From: JBCBKU01 sp965267475 | GTDB taxonomy: Bacteria > Pseudomonadota > Alphaproteobacteria > Rhodobacterales > Rhodobacteraceae | Assembly (NCBI GenBank): GCA_965267475.1 | Contig: OZ254079.1 | Span: forward strand, 1,736,001 to 1,800,000 | Direction: 5' to 3' | DNA length: 64,000 bases | Shown: piece by piece, positions 26,025 to 34,301 of the stretch | Layout of the letters: each line of letters starts with the position of its first letter | How positions within the stretch are numbered: the first letter of the stretch is position 1 | Position numbers and translations under genes: made by a program | The notes under the pieces: model-generated | What the model was told of the DNA's origin: nothing | Seen by the model: only the letters and a program-made list of their open reading frames with translations | Databases searched by the model: none

Positions 26025-27341
26025 TCAGTCGACTGGCAGACCGGACGGCACGCGGTCGGGGCGCCCAAAAGGCAGTGTTTCCGCCGTTTCCCCCGTCAAG
26101 GCATTGAGGAAGGCCAGGATGGCTTGAACATCCTCATCGGGAAGCGCCACCGGCGTGATCGTGACCGAGGCTTTCAGGCGCTGCATCTCCCAAGGATCAC
26201 TCTGGACGGCAAGATCCGGGGTCAAAAGGTCCGGCATGTCAGGCAGCACGGCCATGTCGGGCGTCCATGCGGCCAGCGACGGAACCGGGTTCAGGTGATG
26301 GCGGACCATTCCTTCAAGCGTCGCGTAAGCTCCGTTGTGGCCGTAGGGTGCGGTCAAAGCCACGTTCCGAAGGGGCGGCGTTCGGAACAGGTAGGCGTCT
26401 TCGGGCTGCCCGGTCTTCTCCATCCGTCCCACGTCGCGCGCGACGCTGTCGCCTTTCAGCGGGCGACCGGGCCCGAATTCCGGCAGGGCCAGCCCGTGAA
26501 ACGCCTGATCCGTCATCAGTGTTCCCGAATGACAGGTGCCGCATGCGGCTTCGCCATAAAACAGATCCATCCCGCGCATGGCCTTGTCCGTCAGGGCCGA
26601 CATGTCGCCGGTAAGGTAGGCATCGAACGGGCTGTCATGGTTCTTCCATTCGGTCCCCACAAAGGCGGCAATGGCATTGCCGATCTCGACGATGGTGATG
26701 TCTTCGGGACCGGACACCGTGTCGAAGCTTTCGGTGAACATCGCCTGATAATCAGGGATCCCGGCCACGCGATTGGCGATCACGTCCCATGCCGCCGGGA
26801 AGCCGTTTTCCAGCGCGTCGGCAATCGTGTTTTCACCAGGATTGCCGGACATCTCGAACTCGGCCGTGATCGGGAACATGGCCTGGGCTGCGATGATCGT
26901 TTCCAGGCCGAGCGGCAGATCCGGTCCTGCGGGGGAATCGAAACCGCTGGCCATGCCCGCCGATTTGGCGAGGCGGCCGTCGTGGAAGACGGCTGTGAGG
27001 TCCTTGTGCGCGATGTTCCACAGGGCCGGCGCATTGCGCGGGATCCGCTTGGTGATCGGATCCGCACCGGCAATCCGGTCGGGCCCGAGCCCAAGACCGC
27101 CTTCGCCGATGCCGAGAGACAGCCCGTCCGAGCCGCCAAGCGTGGCGTGGTGACAAGTGCCGCAGGAGATATTTTTGTTTCCCGACAATATCTTGTCATA
27201 GAAAAGCAGTTGCCCGAGCCGGGCCTTGGCCGGGTCAAAAGTGAAAAAGTCATCCTCGGCAAGGGGCGCCGGAAGGTCAGCCGCGGTGGCTGGACAGGCA
27301 AGCAAGATGGCGGTGCAGAGGGTCAGAAAAGATTTGGTCAT
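26025..27341 (-). CDS. Periplasmic di-haem cytochrome c peroxidase (MauG/CcpA superfamily)
   Basis: A 438-residue exported protein with a signal peptide ending near PATAA/DLPAP. Two haem c sites are present: CGTCHH near residue 60 and CGTCHS near 272. The LGQLLFYDKILSGNKNISC and GHNGAYATLEGMVRHHLNP stretches are family hallmarks. Such enzymes reduce hydrogen peroxide or oxidise protein side chains (MauG); no methylamine dehydrogenase gene is nearby, so a peroxidase role is the safer guess. Divergent from a nitroreductase gene. Confidence 0.88.
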   Translation of the reverse strand: MTKSFLTLCTAILLACPATAADLPAPLAEDDFFTFDPAKARLGQLLFYDKILSGNKNISCGTCHHATLGGSDGLSLGIGEGGLGLGPDRIAGADPITKRIPRNAPALWNIAHKDLTAVFHDGRLAKSAGMASGFDSPAGPDLPLGLETIIAAQAMFPITAEFEMSGNPGENTIADALENGFPAAWDVIANRVAGIPDYQAMFTESFDTVSGPEDITIVEIGNAIAAFVGTEWKNHDSPFDAYLTGDMSALTDKAMRGMDLFYGEAACGTCHSGTLMTDQAFHGLALPEFGPGRPLKGDSVARDVGRMEKTGQPEDAYLFRTPPLRNVALTAPYGHNGAYATLEGMVRHHLNPVPSLAAWTPDMAVLPDMPDLLTPDLAVQSDPWEMQRLKASVTITPVALPDEDVQAILAFLNALTGETAETLPFGRPDRVPSGLPVD

Positions 27342-27392
27342 GAAAATGGTCCTTCCTACACAACACGGCCCGGCGGAAAACGGGCCAAAGTT

Positions 27393-27412
27393 CGATCACG
27401 GAACTGTGATCG
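27393..27412. promoter_or_regulatory. Inverted repeat in a divergent promoter region
   Basis: CGATCAC and GTGATCG arms enclose six bases (27393-27412). It lies about 50 bases from the peroxidase start and 170 from the nitroreductase start, a plausible regulator site. The same 243-base region (27342-27584) holds a second imperfect inverted repeat (27450-27459 with 27485-27495) flanking a run of eight T. The protein that would bind is unknown. Confidence 0.4.
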
Positions 27413-27584
27413 CTCCGAGCCTAAGGGGCGATGTTCGATTCACACAAGGGCGCAATTGGCGCTGACCTTTTTTTTGAGCATCTACCAAATTGCGCGCCTT
27501 CGGCGCATTTCATACTCTCGTCGGCGCCCATCCGGGCTTCTCCTCGGGCCGCCCCGGATCTGATGGTTCAGAAAGGATGCAGCT

Positions 27585-28274
27585 ATGATCTCAAAAGAGG
27601 CGTTGCGGTATGAGGCGGTGCCCCTGCCGGGCCGGCGCGCGGTGAGCGATGACGAAAGCCTGGCCGGGGTTGAGGCGTTTTTCGCATATATGGCAACCCG
27701 TCATACGGTGCGGGAGTTCTCGGATCGCCGGGTCGACCGGGCGGTGATCGAGGCCGCGATCCGGACGGCAGGGCGCGCGCCCTCCGGGGCCAACCATCAA
27801 CCCTGGCATTTCGTTGCCGTGGGCAATGCCGCCGACAAGGCACGGATCCGGGCCGCCGCGGAAGAAGAGGAAGTGAAATTCTATGAAGGCGGCGCGGGAG
27901 ATGAATGGCTAAAGGCGCTTGAGCCCATTGGCACCGATGCCTCTAAGCCGCATCTGGATATCGCGCCCTGGCTGATCGTGATTTTCGCGCAAAGATGGGG
28001 CGCCTTCGAAGACGGCAGCCGTTTCAAGAATTACTATGTCCCGGAAAGCGTTGGAATCGCGACAGGATTTCTGATTGCGGCGCTTCACCATGCGGGCCTG
28101 TCGGCCCTGACCCATACGCCCAATCCGATGAAGTTTCTGAATGAGCTTCTGGGACGGCCGGCATCGGAAAAGCCTGTCATGATCCTGGCCGTGGGGCATG
28201 CCGCAGAAGGGGCGACCATCCCGAAGGCCGCGACCATCAAAAAGCCCTTGGACGAGATCCTGACGGTTAGGTAG
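27585..28274 (+). CDS. Nitroreductase-family FMN oxidoreductase
   Basis: A 229-residue FMN-dependent NAD(P)H oxidoreductase. The pattern TRHTVREFSDRRVDRAVIEAAIRTAGRAPSGANHQPWHF is the nitroreductase FMN-binding N-terminus, and the late ALTHTPNPMKFLNELLGRP region fits the BluB-like/IYD-like branch, which includes iodotyrosine-type deiodinases. GAAAGGA precedes the ATG by seven bases. The physiological substrate cannot be read from sequence. It converges with the flavin reductase gene, overlapping it by eight bases. Confidence 0.86.
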   Translation: MISKEALRYEAVPLPGRRAVSDDESLAGVEAFFAYMATRHTVREFSDRRVDRAVIEAAIRTAGRAPSGANHQPWHFVAVGNAADKARIRAAAEEEEVKFYEGGAGDEWLKALEPIGTDASKPHLDIAPWLIVIFAQRWGAFEDGSRFKNYYVPESVGIATGFLIAALHHAGLSALTHTPNPMKFLNELLGRPASEKPVMILAVGHAAEGATIPKAATIKKPLDEILTVR

Positions 28275-28791
28275 CCGGGGCAAAGCCCCCATAGGTCCCG
28301 GCATTGAACAGAAGCGGCGCGCCGTCGGCAAATTCGGCACCAAGGACGCGGCCAAGGATCACCAGATGATCGCCGCCATCATGGCTGGCGTGATGGGCGC
28401 ATTCGAACCGGGCCAGACAATCTGGCAGCAAGGGCGTCGCCGCTTCACTCGCCTGCCAATCGAGGCCTTCGAAATTGAACCCGTCCTGCGAGAACCGTTT
28501 GCAAAGGTCCATTTGCCCGTCGCCCAACACGTGAATGGCGAAGTGGGTCGCCGTGGCGAAAGCTTCGAACCGCCGAGAGGCACGGGCCGGGGACCAAAGC
28601 AGCAGTGGCGGCTCAAGCGAGACGCTTGAAAAGCTGTTCGCCGTTATCCCAAGCGGACCGTTCGCCGATTGTGTCGTGACGATCGTCACCCCAGTTGCGA
28701 AGCGCCCGAACGCGTCGCGCAAGACGCGGGTGTCGTCGGTCCCGGGGGAAAAACTGGTCGTCACGGGGGCAGTGTCCTGCACAGGTTTCAC
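28267..28791 (-). CDS. Flavin reductase (FMN-binding split barrel) component
   Basis: A 174-residue NAD(P)H:flavin oxidoreductase of the HpaC/FRED family, which supplies reduced flavin to a partner oxygenase. RFATGVTIVTT, GITANSFSSVSLEPPLLLWSP and FAIHVLGDGQ are diagnostic. The start is GTG at 28791 overlapping the aldo-keto reductase stop (GTGA). Together with the luciferase-like monooxygenase two genes upstream it makes a two-component FMN monooxygenase system. Confidence 0.9.
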   Translation of the reverse strand: MKPVQDTAPVTTSFSPGTDDTRVLRDAFGRFATGVTIVTTQSANGPLGITANSFSSVSLEPPLLLWSPARASRRFEAFATATHFAIHVLGDGQMDLCKRFSQDGFNFEGLDWQASEAATPLLPDCLARFECAHHASHDGGDHLVILGRVLGAEFADGAPLLFNAGTYGGFAPAT

Positions 28792-29681
28792 GGGACCTCG
28801 TGGCCCAAGGCAGCAGTATAGAGCTCGAACCAGGTCTGGCGATCCATTTCGACCTTGAAGGCGTCCTGGAACGTTGCGATCCGGTCGATCCGGTTCGTCC
28901 CCATCACGGGCAGGATCTTGGCCGGATGCGCGAGAAGCCAGGCAATGGCGACCGCTGCCGCATCTGTGCCCGAGGTCTCGGCGACCCGTTGCAGGATCGA
29001 GGTCAGCGACGGATCGCCGCTGGCAAACAGACTGCCGCCGCCAAGGGGCGACCAGGCCATGGGCGGGATGCGCCGTTCCTGAAGGTCCGCAAGATCACCA
29101 TTTGTCAGGGCCTCATGGGCAATGAGGCTGATCTCGATCTGGTTTGTGACAACCGGATTGGTCATCCTGCTTTGCAGAAGCGAGAAATCGGCGGGTTTGA
29201 AGTTCGAGACACCCACTGTGCGCACCTTGCCCGAGGCGATCAGGGCGTCGAGCGCCGGGCCGGTTTCGTCGGCATCCATCATGGGGTCGGGCCGGTGGAT
29301 CAGCAGAAGATCGACATGGTCGATCCCCATCAGTCGCAGCGAGTGGTCGACCGAGGCGTCAAGATGTGCCTTGGTCGTGTCGTAATACTTGACGCGTCGA
29401 TCCGCATAGCGCCCCGCGGGTGCAACGATGTCGCATTTGGTGACGATTTCGATACTGTCGCGGATCGCCGGGTTCGCTTTCAGCGCGCCGCCCAGCAATT
29501 CCTCCGCCATATAGCCGCCATAGATATCGGCCTGATCGATGGTCGTGATGCCCTGGGACAGGCAGGCGTCGATCTTGGCTTCGATATGTGCGGGGCTCGT
29601 GTCGGCATCTTCGTCGAGCCGCCACATGCCATAGACGATGCGGCTGAACTCCAGCCCCTCGGCGATTTTGACCCGTTCCAT
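28788..29681 (-). CDS. Aldo/keto reductase
   Basis: A 297-residue NADPH-dependent TIM-barrel reductase of the YdhF-like AKR group. The catalytic Asp-Tyr context (DQADIYGGYMAEELLG), the HVDLLLIHRPDP strand and the VSNF segment are visible. It probably reduces an aldehyde or ketone produced by the monooxygenase encoded immediately upstream (one-base overlap). Confidence 0.9.
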   Translation of the reverse strand: MERVKIAEGLEFSRIVYGMWRLDEDADTSPAHIEAKIDACLSQGITTIDQADIYGGYMAEELLGGALKANPAIRDSIEIVTKCDIVAPAGRYADRRVKYYDTTKAHLDASVDHSLRLMGIDHVDLLLIHRPDPMMDADETGPALDALIASGKVRTVGVSNFKPADFSLLQSRMTNPVVTNQIEISLIAHEALTNGDLADLQERRIPPMAWSPLGGGSLFASGDPSLTSILQRVAETSGTDAAAVAIAWLLAHPAKILPVMGTNRIDRIATFQDAFKVEMDRQTWFELYTAALGHEVP

Positions 29682-30838
29682 CAGACGCGTTCTCCGACAC
29701 CTAGGGGGGTCGCCGGCACCGAGGCCGGGACGCGCCCGTATTCATGAGGCAGCGAGCAGGTTTTTAGGTTTGGCAAAACCCGCTGGCCGAAGGATTTGCA
29801 TTCGTCGATATGCGGATAGCCCGAGAAGATGAAGGCCCGAATTCCCATCTTTTGATAGGCCTCGATCTCGCTCATCACCTGATCGGTCGATCCGACAAGC
29901 GCCGCGCCGCAGCCCGATCGTGCGCGCCCGACGCCGGTCCAGAGGTGGGGCTCTACATAACCGAACTTATCGGCCAGTTCGCGCGCCTTGGCCTGATGCG
30001 CCACACCGAGCGAGATGGAATCATGCGCCCGGTCGCGGATCAGCTGGCCATACTCGTCATCGAGCTTGCTGACGAGGTTTTCGGCATATTCCTTCGCCTC
30101 GGCTTCCGTGTCCCGAACGATCATATGGACCCGCAGGCCGTAATCGAGCGTCCGGCCATATTCGGCTGCGCGTTCGTTGACGGCTTCCATTCGGGATTTG
30201 ATCATCTCTTTGGGTTCCGGCCACATCAGATACACGTCGCAATGCTGCGCGCACAGTTCGATCGCGGGCGGAGAGTAACCGCCGAAATACATCAGCGGTC
30301 CGCCGTTCTGCTGATACGGCGCGGCAGGGCCGGTCGGTACATTCTGGAACGAATAGACATCGCCGTCATAAGTGATCTCGTCCTGGCTCCAGGCCTGGCG
30401 CAGGATTTCGACGACTTCGCGGGACCGCTGGTACCGGAACGCGCTTTCAGCTTTCTCGCCCGGGAAATCCGACGAGATGATGTTGATCGTCAGCCGGCCT
30501 TCCAACATGTGATCGAGCGTCGCGATGGTGCGCGCGAGCATGATGGGCTGCATTTCGCCGCAGCGGACGGCCGCCAGCATGTTGATCTTCGAGGTCAGCG
30601 GCGCGCAGCCCGCAACGAAAGACAGGGTGTCCTGGCCCACCTGATAAGACGACGGGCAAAGGATGTTCCGGAAGCCCTGGTTTTCCGCCTCAAGCAGGAT
30701 ATCGCGGCAATGAGCCCAGGATGACCGAAGCGTCCCATCGGGGACGCCCAGATAGGCGTAGTCGTCGGAACATAAAGCGGAAAACCATGAGACTTCGGCA
30801 GCATCGAGGTCGGCGGATGTGACGGGGACAACGGTCAT
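29681..30838 (-). CDS. Luciferase-like FMNH2-dependent monooxygenase (SsuD-like)
   Basis: A 385-residue LLM-family oxygenase using reduced flavin from the linked reductase. The late FIFSGYPHIDECKSFGQRVLPNL motif and the INIISSDFPGEK loop are those of alkanesulfonate monooxygenases, but this is not proof of a sulfonate substrate: related enzymes oxidise dialkyl sulfones and other small molecules. First gene of a three-gene overlapping operon, divergent from the GntR regulator at 30929. Confidence 0.85.
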   Translation of the reverse strand: MTVVPVTSADLDAAEVSWFSALCSDDYAYLGVPDGTLRSSWAHCRDILLEAENQGFRNILCPSSYQVGQDTLSFVAGCAPLTSKINMLAAVRCGEMQPIMLARTIATLDHMLEGRLTINIISSDFPGEKAESAFRYQRSREVVEILRQAWSQDEITYDGDVYSFQNVPTGPAAPYQQNGGPLMYFGGYSPPAIELCAQHCDVYLMWPEPKEMIKSRMEAVNERAAEYGRTLDYGLRVHMIVRDTEAEAKEYAENLVSKLDDEYGQLIRDRAHDSISLGVAHQAKARELADKFGYVEPHLWTGVGRARSGCGAALVGSTDQVMSEIEAYQKMGIRAFIFSGYPHIDECKSFGQRVLPNLKTCSLPHEYGRVPASVPATPLGVGERV

Positions 30839-30886
30839 GCGATTCTTTTCCCGAAAGGCGCAGTTTTCACTTGCGTAACACCGTCT

Positions 30887-30912
30887 TTGATATGCATCAA
30901 TACTGTATCAAT
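30887..30912. promoter_or_regulatory. Candidate GntR operator in divergent promoter
   Basis: Inverted repeat TTGATATGCATCAA (arms TTGAT/ATCAA) overlaps a second near-symmetric stretch ATCAATACTGTATCAAT. It lies in the 90-base gap between the monooxygenase operon and the GntR/UTRA gene, at a spacing to control both. AT-rich dyads of this kind are usual for GntR-family sites. Confidence 0.5.
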
Positions 30913-30928
30913 TCTTCCCGGCAGTGCC

Positions 30929-31630
30929 ATGAACGACCCGACCGCCTTGCCCCGCTATGTCCAGATCAGTGAATTGCTGATCCGCGACATTGCGGCTGGC
31001 CGTTTGATGGATGGAGAGCGTCTTCAGCCCGAACGCGATATGGCTGCATCGCTGGGCACGTCGGTGGGGACGCTGCGAAAGGCGCTGGCCGACCTGACCG
31101 AAAAGGGGCTGCTTGAGCGGATCCAGGGGTCGGGAAACTATGTCAGGCATAATCCGGAAGCGGCCGGGATTTACGCGTTCTTTCGTCTGGAACTTACAAG
31201 CGGCGGCGGTTTGCCGACGGCCGAGGTGCTGTCCGTCGACCGTCTGCCCAAGCCTTCCGATGCGCCGGATTTCGGGCCCGATCCCGAAGGGCACCGGTTT
31301 CGACGATTGCGCTTTCTCGACGAGACGCCCATCGCGCTGGAAGAGATCTGGCTTGATGGGTCCTATGTTCCGCGCATTCTGCCCGAGGACCTCAGCCAGT
31401 CGCTTTACCTCTATTACAAAACGCGGCTTGGGCTTTGGATCGTCCGCGCCGAAGACAGAATCGGGCTTGCCACGGTACCGGACTGGGCGCTGGCCCCGTT
31501 TGGTCCTGCCCCGGGAAACACTTGCGGCTACATCGAACGATTGAGCTGGGCGCAGGATGGTCAGGCCGCTGAATACTCGCGAACATGGTTCGATAATGAC
31601 AAAGCACGCTACATATCGCGGCTGAAATAA
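30929..31630 (+). CDS. GntR-family regulator with UTRA effector domain
   Basis: A 233-residue regulator: winged-helix DNA-binding domain at about 5-72 (LPRYVQISELLIRDIAAG, LQPERDMAASLGTSVGTLRKAL) and a HutC/UTRA ligand domain from about 85 (RRLRFLDETPIALEEIWLDGSYVP). The ATG at 30929 is preferred to an in-frame TTG at 30887 that would be inside the operator dyad. It probably controls both the catabolic genes after it and the divergent monooxygenase operon. Confidence 0.9.
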   Translation: MNDPTALPRYVQISELLIRDIAAGRLMDGERLQPERDMAASLGTSVGTLRKALADLTEKGLLERIQGSGNYVRHNPEAAGIYAFFRLELTSGGGLPTAEVLSVDRLPKPSDAPDFGPDPEGHRFRRLRFLDETPIALEEIWLDGSYVPRILPEDLSQSLYLYYKTRLGLWIVRAEDRIGLATVPDWALAPFGPAPGNTCGYIERLSWAQDGQAAEYSRTWFDNDKARYISRLK

Positions 31631-31641
31631 GGGTCAAAGAG

Positions 31642-32730
31642 TTGGAAATTGTAAACTACGGTTTGATCGGCGCGGGCATGATGGGGCAAGAGCACATCCG
31701 CAATATCGCGCTTTTGCCGGAAGCCCGGGTGGCTGCGATCTATGAACCGGACGAGATCATGGCGGCGCAGGCCAAGGCCTCGGCTCCGAATGCGAAGCTT
31801 TGCGGATCGCTTTGGGAGCTTCTGGGCGACGAGAGCCTCGACTGCCTTGTGATCGTCAGCCCGAATTTCCAGCATGTTGCACAGATGGAAGAGATCGCGG
31901 CGCGGCGTCCGTTGCCGATGCTGGTCGAAAAGCCTCTTTTCACCGACCCTACCGATGGCGACCGCGTGCGCCGGATCGCCGAGACTTATCCCGCGCCGAT
32001 CTGGGTTGCGATGGAATACCGTTATATGCCGCCGGTCGCCAAGTTCATCGAAGAGATGGAAGCCGCTACGGGCGGGATCAAAATGCTGACCATCCGCGAA
32101 CACCGCTTCCCGTTCCTAGAAAAGGTCGGGAACTGGAATCGGTTCAACCGGTACTCGGGCGGTACCCTGGTCGAGAAATGCTGCCATTTCTTCGATCTGA
32201 TGCGGCTGATCCTGCAATCCGAGCCGACTCGGATCGTGGCCAGCGCAGGGCAGGAAGTGAACCATATCGACGAACGCTATGAAGGCGAGGCACCCGATAT
32301 CTGGGATACGGCCTATGTGATCGCGGATTTCGAAAGCGGGGCCCGCGCGATGCTGGATCTCTGCATGTACGCGGAAGGGTCGCGGTATCAGGAAGAGATC
32401 ACCGCCGTGGGCCCAAACGGGAAAATCGATTGCCTTGTTCCCGGGCCGGGGCGCTTTTGGCCCAGCCATCTGGGCGCGCCGCCTGTCCCGCAGGTTGTGA
32501 TTAGCCCGCGCAACCCGAAGGGTCCGCAAGTGGTGGATGTGCCTGTGGACCCAAACCTGCTGACAGCGGGCGACCACAATGGATCGACCTTCTATCAGCA
32601 CGTCGAATTCCACAAAATCGTCCGCGATGGCGGCACGCCGGCCGTCACTCTGCTGGACGGCGCGCGCGCGGTCGAGATGGGGCTCGCGGCTCAGGAAGCC
32701 GCGCGCACCGGTGAGGCTGTACGGCTTTAG
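31642..32730 (+). CDS. Gfo/Idh/MocA-family NAD(P)-dependent oxidoreductase
   Basis: A 362-residue dehydrogenase with the N-terminal Rossmann motif GLIGAGMMGQEH (8-19), the EKP catalytic-lysine motif in LVEKPLFT (about 94-101) and the C-terminal alpha/beta domain. Substrates of the family are sugars, inositols and other polyols. The start must be TTG at 31642: a stop lies just upstream at 31628-31630 and later ATGs would remove the Rossmann glycines. It is 11 bases behind the GntR gene in the same operon. Confidence 0.88.
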   Translation: MEIVNYGLIGAGMMGQEHIRNIALLPEARVAAIYEPDEIMAAQAKASAPNAKLCGSLWELLGDESLDCLVIVSPNFQHVAQMEEIAARRPLPMLVEKPLFTDPTDGDRVRRIAETYPAPIWVAMEYRYMPPVAKFIEEMEAATGGIKMLTIREHRFPFLEKVGNWNRFNRYSGGTLVEKCCHFFDLMRLILQSEPTRIVASAGQEVNHIDERYEGEAPDIWDTAYVIADFESGARAMLDLCMYAEGSRYQEEITAVGPNGKIDCLVPGPGRFWPSHLGAPPVPQVVISPRNPKGPQVVDVPVDPNLLTAGDHNGSTFYQHVEFHKIVRDGGTPAVTLLDGARAVEMGLAAQEAARTGEAVRL

Positions 32731-32813
32731 GCGGGCCATTCGCGACGGGAAATGTCGCAACCGGGCTGGCCCCGGCACCCTTAGGCCGCTCAGACTGGCC
32801 GAAGGGAGGCACC

Positions 32814-33971
32814 ATGGCTCAGTCTGACCTGTCCCAAGTCATGCAACCGGTGGACCGGGCCCACGGTCTGCCCAACGCACATTATATCTCAGACGCGGTG
32901 TTTGAAGCCGAACGCGATGCGGTGATTTTCGGATGCTGGGCGGGATTGACCGTTGCAAGCAAGGTACCGGACCCGGGTGACGTCCTGCCAATCGAGTTTC
33001 TTGGGATGCCGTTACTGGTCTTGCGCGGCAAGGATGGTACCGTCCGCGTATTTCAGAACACTTGCCGGCACCGAGGTATGATTCTAGTGGACGCACCCGG
33101 CAAGATCGAAGGCGCGATCCGATGCCCTTACCATTCCTGGTGCTACGCCACCGATGGGCGGCTGGTTGCGACGCCGCATGTGGGCGGTCCGGGCCAGAAC
33201 ACCCATGACGGCATCGACCGCGACACGTTGGGCCTGATCGAAATCCGCAGCAATATCTGGCGCGACGTCGTTTTCGTGAATGTCTCGGGCGATGCACCCG
33301 CATTTGAGACCTATGCTGCCGCCTTGATTGCGCGCTGGAGCGAGTTTGAGGACAAGCCGCTTAATCACGGCGGTCCGGAAAGCAGTTTCTCCTTCGACGT
33401 GGCGTGCAACTGGAAACTCGCCGTCGAGAACTATTGCGAAAGCTATCATCTGCCCTGGGTGCATCCAGGCCTGAACAGTTATTCCCGCCTGGAAGACCAT
33501 TATCACATCGAAGAACCCGGGGCGTTTTCGGGCCAGGGGACACTGGTCTATCGGCAGATGGTTGGCGATGGTCGCACATTCCCGGATTTCGACGATATTT
33601 CAGAGGCTTGGAATACAGGGGCCGAATACATCGCGCTTTTTCCCAACGTCCTGTTCGGGCTGCACCGGGATCATGCCTATGCCATTCTTCTGGAACCTGT
33701 TGCCAAGGACCGGACCATCGAACATGTCGAAATCTACTATGCTGATCCCGCCGTTTGCCGGTCAGACTGGGCGGTGATGCGCGAAGAGAACGCAAAGCTC
33801 TGGTACGGCGTTTTCGACGAGGATGTCTTCGTCGTTGAAGGCATGCAAAAGGGGCGCATGGGTCGATATTTCGATGGTGGCCGCTTCTCGCCCGCGATGG
33901 ATGGCCCGACCCATTTGTTTCACGCCTGGGTGGCGGGCCGGATGGGCGGACGGGACCTTGCCGCGGAATGA
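32814..33971 (+). CDS. Rieske-type non-haem iron oxygenase, large subunit
   Basis: A 385-residue ring-hydroxylase/demethylase-type oxygenase. The Rieske cluster ligands are C84/H86 (CRHRG) and C104/H107 (CPYHSW). The catalytic iron site is in ENYCESYHLPWVHPG, with H212 and H217, and a later Asp in DEDVFVVEG. AAGGGAGG lies just before the ATG. No ferredoxin reductase gene is adjacent. With a GcvT-fused FAD dehydrogenase downstream, an N-demethylase role (as in betaine or stachydrine breakdown) is an attractive but unproven guess. Confidence 0.88.
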   Translation: MAQSDLSQVMQPVDRAHGLPNAHYISDAVFEAERDAVIFGCWAGLTVASKVPDPGDVLPIEFLGMPLLVLRGKDGTVRVFQNTCRHRGMILVDAPGKIEGAIRCPYHSWCYATDGRLVATPHVGGPGQNTHDGIDRDTLGLIEIRSNIWRDVVFVNVSGDAPAFETYAAALIARWSEFEDKPLNHGGPESSFSFDVACNWKLAVENYCESYHLPWVHPGLNSYSRLEDHYHIEEPGAFSGQGTLVYRQMVGDGRTFPDFDDISEAWNTGAEYIALFPNVLFGLHRDHAYAILLEPVAKDRTIEHVEIYYADPAVCRSDWAVMREENAKLWYGVFDEDVFVVEGMQKGRMGRYFDGGRFSPAMDGPTHLFHAWVAGRMGGRDLAAE

Positions 33972-34179
33972 GGAACAGCTTGTCGCCGCCGAACGTGCCG
34001 GGGATGCGGCCCAACTGGTCCGGATCTATGGACAAGAGGCCGCGCGGCTTGAGGCGGCGGGAAGGATCGACGCCGCATGCTTTTTCCTTACCCAGGCTTA
34101 TATCTGGGCGCTCGACGGCGGACTGCCCGAGGCCAACGATCTGCGCGCCCGTCTGGTGGCCCATGGGCGCGAGGCGTAA
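33958..34179 (+). CDS. Small conserved protein encoded after the Rieske oxygenase
   Basis: A predicted 73-residue acidic/alanine-rich helical protein from a TTG start overlapping the Rieske gene by 14 bases. The stretch LVRIYGQEAARLEAAGRIDAACFFLTQAYIWALD reads as a pair of amphipathic helices, like half of a TPR-type repeat. No function is known to me. Its codon use is like its neighbours and it fills the gap between the Rieske and FAD-dehydrogenase genes, so it is probably translated with them. Confidence 0.6.
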   Translation: MPRNEEQLVAAERAGDAAQLVRIYGQEAARLEAAGRIDAACFFLTQAYIWALDGGLPEANDLRARLVAHGREA

Positions 34180-34265
34180 GCGTCCCGCTGCCAAAATGAC
34201 GCGGCTTCGCCGCGATACCTTTGGTTTTGCGCCGTCCATCCCGGGCGTCGCGGTGCCTCTGGCGG

Positions 34266-34287
34266 GAGTATTTTTGCCAAGATGAAG
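34266..34287 (+). repeat. 22-bp intergenic repeat, copy 2
   Basis: GAGTATTTTT, three variable bases (GCC), then AAGATGAAG: the reverse complement of the element at 8655-8676 with two mismatches. It lies 14 bases before the ATG of the FAD-dependent dehydrogenase, so it may affect that gene's translation or transcription. Confidence 0.45.
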
Positions 34288-34301
34288 GATGGGGCAGGGA
34301 C

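Noticed and set aside
25551..27563. 670-codon open frame on the plus strand
   Set aside because: Antisense to the ABC ATPase and the di-haem peroxidase, whose motifs are intact; composition is that of a shadow frame.
28267..30838. Naming the luciferase-like gene ssuD
   Set aside because: Motifs fit the SsuD-like family, but no sulfonate transporter genes are present and several related substrates are possible.
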